48,755 bases of DNA from Ruminococcaceae bacterium UBA5905 (GTDB taxonomy: Bacteria; Bacillota; Clostridia; Oscillospirales; Acutalibacteraceae): NCBI GenBank assembly GCA_002431285.1, contig DJEF01000047.1:1009-49763 (forward strand), in the 5' to 3' direction. Positions within the stretch are counted from its first letter, which is position 1. Every line of letters starts with the position of its first letter. Below, piece by piece: positions 42,328-48,755 of this stretch. The translations under genes were made by a program, and so were the position numbers. The notes under the pieces are model-generated. The model made no database searches, was not told where the DNA came from, and saw only the letters and a program-made list of their open reading frames with translations.

Positions 42328-44301
42328 TCAGTTCGTGGGGATCTCCCGGTTCCGATCGGTATAAGCTTCGATCTGCTCCCGCAGCTTCAGCTCCACCTGC
42401 CGCACCGACATCTCCCGGAACTGGGCGGCCGCCATGGTCATGTGACCGCCGCCGCCCAGCGCCTCCATGATCACCTGCACATTGCAGGCGCCGTAAGAGC
42501 GGGCGGACACATTCACATCCCTTCCCATGCGGCAGATGACGAAAGACGCCGTCACCCCCCGGATGGACAGCATATCGTCCGCCGCCTGTGCCGCCGCCGT
42601 GCGATATTGGGAGAAGTCCTCCTCGGACACGGCAATAGCCATACCCTGGAACATCCCCGCCGAAGCCACCAGATCGCACTTGCGCCGATAGGTCTCCAGA
42701 CTGTCGGCGAACATCCGCTTTACCGACACCGTATCCGCCCCCCGGCGGCGCAGATATGCCGCCGCCTCAAAGGTGCGGGAGCCGGTACGCAGCACAAAAC
42801 CGCGGGTATCCAGCATGATCCCGGCCAGCAGCGCCTCCGCCTCCGCCGGGCCGATGAGGCCGTCCCCCATGTATTGCAGCAGCTCCGTCACCAGCTCGCT
42901 GGCCGACGAGGACGAAGCCTCATGGTACTCCAGCGCCGCATCGGTGATGTGATCCACCATCTTCCGATGGTGGTCGATGAGGGCCACCTTGCGGGCGGAA
43001 CGGTACAGCTCCGGGCTGTCCAGCAGCGAGGCGCTGTGGGTATCGGTGATGATCAGCAGCGTCTGCTCGGAGAGCCAGTCCATAGCCTCCTCCGGCTCCA
43101 AAAACAGACCGTTCTGTCCGGCCTCCTCATAGACCCGAATCAGCTCGCCCGCCATGGTCGCCCGCCGCCGCACCGCCACATAGGCATCCTTGCCCATGCG
43201 ACGAATGGCCATCGCCAAAGCGGCACAGCTGCCGAGGCTGTCCAGATCCGACAGGCGATGCCCCATGAGGATCACCCGATCGGAACCGAGGATCAGCTCC
43301 CGCAGCGCCTGCGCCACCATACGGGTGCGCACCTTGGTGCGCCGTTCCACACCGCGGGATTTTCCGCCGTAGAAATCGAAACCGTTCGCAGTCTTAACCG
43401 CCGCCTGATCGCCGCCCCGCGCCAGCGCCATCTCCAGCGCCCGCCGCGCCATCCGCTCGCTGTCCAGCAGAGTTTTCCCCTGCCCGACGCCGATGGACAG
43501 GGTGATACCGCCGGGAGCATTATCCAACCCCTCCCGCACCCGATCGAGGATCGGGAACCGGGTTCGGGTCATCTCATTCAGGCGGCGATTCTCCGTCACG
43601 GCGATAAACCGCTCGGAGGACAGCTTGCGCAGGATGCCGCCGTTACCGGCGATCCAATCGTCCAGCGCCGTTTCAATCTGCCCAGCGATCCGCGCCCGGT
43701 CGCTGTCCCGCAGCTCCCGGGTGGCCTCCTCCAGATTATCCATGCAGATGAGCAGCACCACCGGGCGGGAGGCCCGGTATTCCGCCGCCACCTCTTTGAG
43801 GGCGGTCGTATCGCAGAAATACAGCACCACCGTCCCGGTCACATCGCCGGGAATGCGGTTGACGTACGCCGTCAGCTGCTGACTGCCATGCCGCACATCC
43901 AGGCAGGTCTTCTTTTCCAGCTCCTTCATCGGCAGATCGGCAAACAGAGTGGCGATCGTCGCGCCCTCCGGGCTCTCCCCGCCGAGAATATCCTGCCGAA
44001 AGGAATCGTTATAGTACACCAGTTCACCCGCCGCCGAAAAAGCCGCCGCCGGCATGGGAAAGGACTCCAGCAGCGTCTGCTGCCGGGCGTCCAGCGCTGT
44101 CGAGAACAGCTCCATCGTGCGGCGGCCGCGGCGCAGCGCCACACCGCGCAGCACCAGCAATCCCGCCAGCAGCAGTGTAAGCGTTCCGGCCCCGCCCAGC
44201 GCCGCCCACGGAGCAAAACTCCACAGGTACAGACACCCGCCGTACGCCAGCGCAAACACGCAGCCAAACAGCCAGAAAAAGAGACGTTTTAGTTTTAGCA
44301 T
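42328..44301 (-). CDS. gdpP: Cyclic-di-AMP phosphodiesterase GdpP (DHH family)
   Basis: Membrane-bound phosphodiesterase that breaks down the second messenger c-di-AMP; 657 residues. Two membrane segments (about 7-52), a PAS-like domain, a degenerate GGDEF domain (about 175-310), then DHH: GHRLSDLDSLGS (about 347-358), DTH (420-422), IDHHRK (DHH 443-445), LDTRG (Asp498) and DHHA1 with GGGGHMTMA. The second Asp-Ala of DxDA is Asp-Ser (DLDSLG). Start at 44301 with GGAGG eight bases upstream. Cotranscribed with rnj and rplI. Confidence 0.95.
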   Translation of the reverse strand: MLKLKRLFFWLFGCVFALAYGGCLYLWSFAPWAALGGAGTLTLLLAGLLVLRGVALRRGRRTMELFSTALDARQQTLLESFPMPAAAFSAAGELVYYNDSFRQDILGGESPEGATIATLFADLPMKELEKKTCLDVRHGSQQLTAYVNRIPGDVTGTVVLYFCDTTALKEVAAEYRASRPVVLLICMDNLEEATRELRDSDRARIAGQIETALDDWIAGNGGILRKLSSERFIAVTENRRLNEMTRTRFPILDRVREGLDNAPGGITLSIGVGQGKTLLDSERMARRALEMALARGGDQAAVKTANGFDFYGGKSRGVERRTKVRTRMVAQALRELILGSDRVILMGHRLSDLDSLGSCAALAMAIRRMGKDAYVAVRRRATMAGELIRVYEEAGQNGLFLEPEEAMDWLSEQTLLIITDTHSASLLDSPELYRSARKVALIDHHRKMVDHITDAALEYHEASSSSASELVTELLQYMGDGLIGPAEAEALLAGIMLDTRGFVLRTGSRTFEAAAYLRRRGADTVSVKRMFADSLETYRRKCDLVASAGMFQGMAIAVSEEDFSQYRTAAAQAADDMLSIRGVTASFVICRMGRDVNVSARSYGACNVQVIMEALGGGGHMTMAAAQFREMSVRQVELKLREQIEAYTDRNREIPTN

Positions 44302-44353
44302 CGGATACACCTCCCCGGGTGTTCGATCGGACAACAGGTGCGAAAGGCCGGAA

Positions 44354-46327
44354 TCAGACCTCCATGATGATCGGCAGGATCATGGGACTGCGCTTGGTCT
44401 TCTGGAAGATCCGGCGGGACAGCTCATCCCGCACACGGGTCTTGATGATGCCCCAATCCCCGTGAGACTGGCGCACCGCATCGTCCATGATCCGGCGGGC
44501 AAACACCTTGATCTCGTCCATGGTGCCCTCCGCCTCGCGTACATATACAAAGCCGCGGGACACCACGTCCGGGCCGGAAACCAGTTCTCCGGACACGCTG
44601 TCCACCGTAGCCACCACCACGATCAGGCCGTCCTCCGCCAGATGCTTGCGATCCCGCAGCACGATGCTGCCCACATCGCCCACACCCAGACCGTCCACCA
44701 GTACGCGGCCAGCCGGTACCGTGCCCACCACCGCCATTTTATTGGGGGTGATCTCAATGGTGCGGCCGATATCGGTGATCAGCACGTTGGAGGCCGGCAT
44801 ACCCATGGTTTTGGCCAGAGCCGCGTGTTTGACCAGATGCTTCTGCTCACCGTGCACCGGCACAAAAAACTTCGGGTCGGTCAGCCCGTGGATGATCTTC
44901 AGCTCTTCCTGACAGGCGTGACCGGACACGTGCACATCGTACATCTTCTCGTACACGACCTCGCAGCCCCGCTTCATCAGTTCATTGACCACCCGCCCCA
45001 CGGTCTTTTCGTTACCGGGGATGGGCGTCGCGGAAATGATGATATAATCCTCCGGGCCCACCTCCACCTTGCGGTGATCGGAAAACGCCATACGGCTCAG
45101 CGCCGACATGGGCTCCCCCTGGCTGCCGGTAGTGATCAGCGTCACCCGGTCCTTGGGATAATGATTGATCTCATCAATGTCGATGAGCAGCCCATCCGGA
45201 ATGTGCAGATAGCCCAGTTCCTGGGCAATGGACACGCAGTTGAGCATACTGCGGCCGGACACCGCCACCTTGCGCCCGTCCCGGGCCGAGGCGGACATGA
45301 TCTGCTGAATCCGGTTCAGGTTGGAGGAGAAGGTAGCCACGATGATGCGGCGCCCCTCCGCCCGATGGAACAGATTGGCAAAGCTCTCGCCCACCACCCG
45401 CTCGCTGGGGGTATAGCCGGGGCGCTCCACATTGGTGGATTCCGCCAGCAGCGCCAGCACGCCCTCCCGCCCCAGTTCGCCAAAACGGGTCAGATCAATC
45501 ATGGAGCCGCTCACCGGCGTGCTGTCAATCTTGAAATCGCCGGTATGCACCACATACCCGATGGGGGTCTTGATAGCCAGCGCCATAGCATCCGGGATGG
45601 AGTGATTCACATGAATGAACTCCACCGACAGATCCTTGCTGACGGTCACGACGCCGCCCGGCTCCACCACATGCAGCTTCACCTTGCCGGAGAGATTGTG
45701 CTCCTTCAGCTTGGATTCGATCAGCGCTACGGTGAGACGGCCGGAGAATACCGGCAGATTCAGCTCCTTCAGGAAATACGGCAGAGCGCCGATATGATCC
45801 TCGTGACCGTGGGTGATGAAGATGCCCCGCAGCTTATCCTTAATTTTCAGCGCATAGGTGAAATCCGGCAGCACCACATCCACGCCCAGCAAATCTTCGT
45901 CCGGAAAGGACATACCGCAGTCGATGATGAACGCGTCGTCGCCGTATTCAAACACCGCCATGTTTTTACCGATCTCGTTGAGACCGCCCAGCATGGTGTA
46001 ATGAATAGGCAGCCCGGACGCCGCCTGGGACTGTGACCGCCGACTGCGGCCGCCCTTTTTCTCGGCGGCCGGACGCTCGGGGGCGGGACGCCGGGTATTC
46101 GACTTCGGGGGCTGCGCCGTCTGCGGCGGCTGCGGCGCAGACGCCGGACGGCGGCCTCCCCGGCCGGTACCCGGCCGCTGATTCGCGCCGCGGGGGGCCG
46201 TCGGTTTCTTCTCCGCCGCGGGGGCGGAAGACTTGGTCGCCGGTTTCTGCCCGGCTGGCTTACGGTTGTTGTTCGGCCGGGAGCGCTTCTCTCCGGTCTG
46301 TGTGGTTGGTTTCTTTTGTTCTGGCAT
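44354..46327 (-). CDS. rnj: Ribonuclease J
   Basis: Metallo-beta-lactamase/beta-CASP ribonuclease with 5'-3' exonuclease and endonuclease action, central to mRNA decay and rRNA maturation in this lineage; 657 residues. The zinc motif is ITHGHEDHIGALPYF, with HTGDFKID, TTGSQGEPMSALSRM and SGHACQEELK further on. The first ~105 residues are an extra, disordered, Lys/Arg/Pro/Gln-rich tail; the conserved part starts at PIHYTMLGGLNEIGKNM. Start at 46327 after GGAGG. It heads the eight-gene operon ending with the SGNH hydrolase. Confidence 0.96.
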   Translation of the reverse strand: MPEQKKPTTQTGEKRSRPNNNRKPAGQKPATKSSAPAAEKKPTAPRGANQRPGTGRGGRRPASAPQPPQTAQPPKSNTRRPAPERPAAEKKGGRSRRSQSQAASGLPIHYTMLGGLNEIGKNMAVFEYGDDAFIIDCGMSFPDEDLLGVDVVLPDFTYALKIKDKLRGIFITHGHEDHIGALPYFLKELNLPVFSGRLTVALIESKLKEHNLSGKVKLHVVEPGGVVTVSKDLSVEFIHVNHSIPDAMALAIKTPIGYVVHTGDFKIDSTPVSGSMIDLTRFGELGREGVLALLAESTNVERPGYTPSERVVGESFANLFHRAEGRRIIVATFSSNLNRIQQIMSASARDGRKVAVSGRSMLNCVSIAQELGYLHIPDGLLIDIDEINHYPKDRVTLITTGSQGEPMSALSRMAFSDHRKVEVGPEDYIIISATPIPGNEKTVGRVVNELMKRGCEVVYEKMYDVHVSGHACQEELKIIHGLTDPKFFVPVHGEQKHLVKHAALAKTMGMPASNVLITDIGRTIEITPNKMAVVGTVPAGRVLVDGLGVGDVGSIVLRDRKHLAEDGLIVVVATVDSVSGELVSGPDVVSRGFVYVREAEGTMDEIKVFARRIMDDAVRQSHGDWGIIKTRVRDELSRRIFQKTKRSPMILPIIMEV

Positions 46328-46389
46328 ACAGTTCCTCCGATCCAATACTCTGTTTCTCACTACCAACGATATGATGATGTTTTGTCAAT

Positions 46390-46577
46390 CTTTCCGCATA
46401 AGCGCAGAACCGAAACCCGTCTTGCCATAAGACCGGTTTCGGGACGGGTGTCTACTGTTTGATGGCAGGCTCCGCACCTGCCGTTCTCCGCAGCTCAAAA
46501 AAGGACAATGCATGGCAGCCGTTCCACATCCGGCGCCGCTCCGATTTCGATACTCAGACACTCTGAGTAAACATCGT
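46390..46577 (-). ncRNA. Candidate structured leader of rnj or small RNA
   Basis: Downstream of a consensus minus-strand promoter the RNA would start with an 8-bp hairpin TACTCAGA-CAC-TCTGAGTA class (46551-46569), then a GGCAGG/CCTGCC hairpin (46464-46482) and, near 46405-46450, two mutually exclusive stems: ACCCGTC/GACGGGT or CCGAAACC/GGTTTCGG with inner GTCTT/AAGAC. No open frame with a ribosome binding site fits. I do not recognise SRP, tmRNA, RNase P or 6S RNA in it. It may continue into rnj, giving a leader of about 250 bases. Confidence 0.4.
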
Positions 46578-46581
46578 TCCT

Positions 46582-46610
46582 ATTTTACAGGAGTGCGGGC
46601 CGATTGTCAA
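46582..46610 (-). promoter_or_regulatory. Promoter of the rnj leader / candidate RNA
   Basis: On the minus strand -35 TTGACA (perfect), 17-base spacer, -10 TAAAAT. It lies 255 bases before the rnj ATG. A second TTGACA (46383-46388) closer to rnj lacks a good -10. Confidence 0.7.
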
Positions 46611-46801
46611 GAAAAAACCGTTCAGCAACCATGAGTATGGGCACATTTTCATCCGTTTAGTACCCATCGGCGCGGCGCAGAATGAAGAAAATTGAAGAAT
46701 ACAGCCGCTTTCGACGGCGGCGAGGGCGGAAAAACACACGGCTCCGATTCCCCCGTATAGTCTCTGCGGCTCCCACCACGGCTGCGCCGTGTAGAAAAAG
46801 A
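46611..46801. other. Intergenic region between the rnj leader and the ABC promoter
   Basis: About 190 bases without a credible gene. It contains a perfect hairpin CACGGC-TGC-GCCGTG but no T-run on either side that would make it a good terminator. Confidence 0.4.
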
Positions 46802-46830
46802 TTGAAAATCCCGCGGTTTTGTAGTATACT
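46802..46830 (+). promoter_or_regulatory. Promoter of the ABC exporter operon
   Basis: -35 TTGAAA, 17-base spacer, -10 TATACT. The leader is about 150 bases with two hairpins, CCGGGA/TCCCGG and GAAATG-TACA-CATTTC. A second -10-like TACAAT (46942-46947) lies closer to the gene without a good -35. Confidence 0.7.
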
Positions 46831-46988
46831 TACACTGTTCGTGCCGGGAAAGCGGGCGCTCTCCCGGACACAATACACGAAATGTACACATTTCATCGGT
46901 GGGTTTCACAATCTGTTTACACACTCCCCGGAAAATATCGGTACAATGGTTTCGTGTGAAAATCAATAGTAACGGAGGTCAACTGCTT

Positions 46989-47936
46989 ATGATCGAAGTC
47001 AAAAACCTCACCAAGCGGTATGGCGGCCACTGTGCGGTGGACAACATCAGCTTTACCGTAGACGAGGGCGAAATTCTGGGATTCCTGGGGCCGAACGGCG
47101 CCGGTAAATCCACCACCATGAACATACTCACCGGCTATCTGTCCGCCACCGACGGCACCGTGACCGTCAATGGACACGACATTTTGGAGGAACCGAACGA
47201 GGCCAAGGCCAACATCGGCTATCTGCCGGAGATTCCGCCGCTCTATCCGGACATGACGGTGCGGGAATACCTGGATTTCATGTACGATCTGAAGAAGTGC
47301 GCCCTCCCCCGGGTCAAGCACATCACCGAGATCTGCAAGGTCATGAAGATCGAAAACGTCTATGGACGGCTGATCAAAAACCTGTCCAAGGGCTACAAAC
47401 AGCGGGTCGGCATGGCGCAGGCGCTCATCGGCAATCCGCCGGTGCTGATCCTCGATGAGCCGACGGTGGGCCTCGACCCTAACCAGATCATCGAAATGCG
47501 GGGGCTGATCAAAAGCCTCGGGAAACACCACACGGTGATCCTGTCCTCTCACATTCTGCCGGAGATCGAGGCGGTGTGCGACCGGGTGGTGATCATCAAC
47601 GCCGGCAAGATCGTGGCGGACGATACCGCCGCCAATCTGTCCGATCAATTCTCCAAGGATCGCCGCCTGCTGGTGTCCATCGCCGGCCCGGCGAAGGAGA
47701 CCGCCGATCTGATTGCCTCCATCGCAGGCGTTGTGGACGTGCAGCCCATGGGCAGCCGGGAGACCGGCGTGGAGGAGTTCGCCGTCGAGACCGAGCCGGG
47801 CGCCGACATTCGCCGGGATCTGTTTGACCGACTGTCCAAGCGGGGCTGGCCGCTGCTGGCTTCCAAGCCGCTGGCCATGTCGCTGGAGGACATCTTCATC
47901 AATCTCACCATGCATCAGAACGGAGGTGTCCGATAA
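46989..47936 (+). CDS. ABC transporter ATP-binding protein (GldA-like)
   Basis: Cytoplasmic ATPase of an ABC-2-type exporter, 315 residues. Walker A is GFLGPNGAGKSTTMN, the signature NLSKGYKQRVGMAQAL, Walker B VLILDEPTVGLD, and the H-loop is in SSHILPEIEAV. A C-terminal ~80-residue regulatory part follows. The gliding-motility GldA type is suggested by the next genes, although these occur widely in non-gliding Firmicutes. ATG at 46989 with GGAGG about ten bases upstream; the longer frame crosses the leader. Confidence 0.95.
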   Translation: MIEVKNLTKRYGGHCAVDNISFTVDEGEILGFLGPNGAGKSTTMNILTGYLSATDGTVTVNGHDILEEPNEAKANIGYLPEIPPLYPDMTVREYLDFMYDLKKCALPRVKHITEICKVMKIENVYGRLIKNLSKGYKQRVGMAQALIGNPPVLILDEPTVGLDPNQIIEMRGLIKSLGKHHTVILSSHILPEIEAVCDRVVIINAGKIVADDTAANLSDQFSKDRRLLVSIAGPAKETADLIASIAGVVDVQPMGSRETGVEEFAVETEPGADIRRDLFDRLSKRGWPLLASKPLAMSLEDIFINLTMHQNGGVR

Positions 47937-48643
47937 TGGGCGCTGTATTTAGACGGGAATTCAAGTCCTTTTTCACCAACCCCATCGGCTATGTGGTGCT
48001 GGCGGTGCTGTTCTGCGTATCCGGGTATTTTTTCTATGCCTATAACCTGTACAGCGGTATGGCGGATCTGTCCGGCGTATACGGCGGCCTGTTCACCGTA
48101 TCCCTGCTGGCGATCCCGTTCATCACCATGCGCTCCTTCAGCGAGGAAAAGCGGCAAAAAACCGATCAGGCGCTGTTCACCGCCCCTACCGGACTGACCG
48201 GTATCGTCATGGGCAAGTTCTTTGCGGCGCTGCTGCTGTTCGTGATCGCCGTTTCCATCACGCTGGTGTATGCGGTGGTCATCGCCATCCAAACGACCCC
48301 CGACTGGCTGGTGCTCATCGGCAACTTCCTGGGGCTGCTTCTGGTGGGCGGCGTGGTCATTGCCATCGGGCTGCTCATATCCTCCTGCACCGAGAGCCAG
48401 GTCATCGCCGCTCTGGGCACACTGGCGGTATCTCTGCTGCTGCTGAGCGTGGATGTGCTGTCCTCTATTTTCTCCTCTGTCACCTGGATCTCCAGTGTGA
48501 CCGGATTCCTGTCTCTCAGTACCCGGTATGCGGATTTCACCTCCGGGCTGATCCAGTACGACAACATTCTGTTCTTCCTGACCATCCAGGCACTGTTCAT
48601 TTTCCTGACCGTGCGTGTGCTGGACAGCAAGCGCTGGAACTGA
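47936..48643 (+). CDS. ABC-2 type permease (GldF-like)
   Basis: Membrane subunit of the exporter, 235 residues, six hydrophobic segments. MGAVFRREFKSFFTNPIGYVV is the standard GldF/NosY-type start, and LAIPFITMRSFSEEKRQKTDQALFTAPT is the conserved cytoplasmic loop with the EExR-like EEKR that contacts the ATPase. It shares one base (TAATG) with the ATPase stop, so translation is coupled. Substrate unknown. Confidence 0.93.
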   Translation: MGAVFRREFKSFFTNPIGYVVLAVLFCVSGYFFYAYNLYSGMADLSGVYGGLFTVSLLAIPFITMRSFSEEKRQKTDQALFTAPTGLTGIVMGKFFAALLLFVIAVSITLVYAVVIAIQTTPDWLVLIGNFLGLLLVGGVVIAIGLLISSCTESQVIAALGTLAVSLLLLSVDVLSSIFSSVTWISSVTGFLSLSTRYADFTSGLIQYDNILFFLTIQALFIFLTVRVLDSKRWN

Positions 48644-48659
48644 GAGGAGGGTGCACGCT

Positions 48660-48755
48660 ATGAAGGTATTTAAGAAAAAAGAAACGGCTTCCAAGACTTC
48701 CAAAAGCAAGAAAGTGCGCAATCTACGGAAACTGCGCTACGGGGCGGCTTCCACC
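48660..48755 (+). CDS. Start of a GldG-like ABC accessory subunit (runs off right edge)
   Basis: Only 32 codons are visible: a very basic cytoplasmic start, MKVFKKKETASKTSKSKK, before what should be the first membrane segment. Position right after an ATPase/GldF-like pair, with GAGGAGGG upstream, points to a GldG-type membrane-anchored extracytoplasmic subunit. Identification rests on context. Confidence 0.6.
   Translation, partial: MKVFKKKETASKTSKSKKVRNLRKLRYGAAST

Noticed and set aside
42151..46036. Two long plus-strand frames (713 and 660 codons) opposite gdpP and rnj
   Set aside because: Mirror frames of conserved genes; no ribosome binding site and atypical composition.
46390..46577. 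6S, SRP, tmRNA or RNase P RNA in the rnj upstream region
   Set aside because: None of the signature motifs of these RNAs is visible, and the fold does not match; kept only as an unclassified structured RNA candidate.
46554..46739. 61-codon minus-strand frame near the rnj leader
   Set aside because: Starts upstream of the consensus promoter and has no ribosome binding site.
1..48755. CRISPR arrays, insertion sequences, tRNA or rRNA genes, phage att sites
   Set aside because: No spaced direct repeats, transposase, tRNA-like cloverleaf or rRNA sequence was recognised on reading both strands.

Overview
The window reads as a chromosomal segment of a GC-rich, low-GC-lineage Gram-positive bacterium (Bacillota, class Clostridia, most likely an Oscillospiraceae/Ruminococcaceae-type anaerobe). 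The reasons are the Firmicutes-type gene orders (rplS-lepB-rbgA-rnhB-yraN; rnj-gdpP-rplI-dnaB-tilS-ftsH), RNase J instead of RNase E, TmcAL, GdpP, a MecA-like adaptor, strong AGGAGG-type ribosome binding sites and Rnf genes. I saw no rRNA, tRNA, CRISPR array, insertion sequence or phage gene. Most of the window is housekeeping, and coding density is high on both strands.

Layout. 1-6062 (minus): a ribosomal-protein-L19-led operon with a cytidine-deaminase-like gene, two tandem signal peptidases I, the ribosome-assembly GTPase RbgA, RNase HII, a YraN nuclease-like protein and an M19 dipeptidase, then the 5' part of threonine synthase running off the left edge. 6389-11867 (minus): murD followed by two M42 aminopeptidases, a GNAT acetyltransferase and a YnbB-type PLP enzyme. 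12048-15505 (plus): a RING/zinc-ribbon membrane protein with galU, then rarA. 15560-16638: a small accessory-looking module, a zinc-ribbon/DUF4352 membrane protein divergent from an XRE repressor, with repeated palindromic operators between them. 16698-20035 (minus): CPBP protease, tadA, a diacylglycerol-glucosyltransferase-like enzyme and an HD-domain protein. 20188-23178 (plus): murI, a DUF1934 protein, argS. 23373-27896: ackA divergent from tmcAL-plsY, then rpe, with a MecA-like gene converging on rpe.

28034-32787 (plus) is the most unusual part: a tightly overlapping rnfC-rnfD-rnfE-rnfA cluster followed by a membrane-anchored glycosidase-like gene. The cluster lacks rnfG and rnfB. RnfC has lost the glycine-rich NADH/FMN motif, and RnfA and RnfE have lost three of the four cysteines that normally hold the intramembrane [2Fe-2S] cluster. 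The two [4Fe-4S] motifs of RnfC and the flavinylation threonine of RnfD are kept. It looks like a derived, possibly repurposed Rnf-family complex rather than a normal ferredoxin:NAD oxidoreductase.

33005-46327 (minus): prfC (release factor 3) behind a leader with a terminator hairpin, then a long operon rnj-gdpP-rplI-dnaB-tilS-ftsH-nagA-SGNH hydrolase joining RNA decay, c-di-AMP turnover, replication, tRNA modification and membrane proteolysis. Its upstream region (46330-46610) carries a consensus promoter and a run of stable hairpins, a candidate structured leader or small RNA. 46989-48755 (plus): an ABC exporter (ATPase, permease, start of a GldG-like subunit) running off the right edge.
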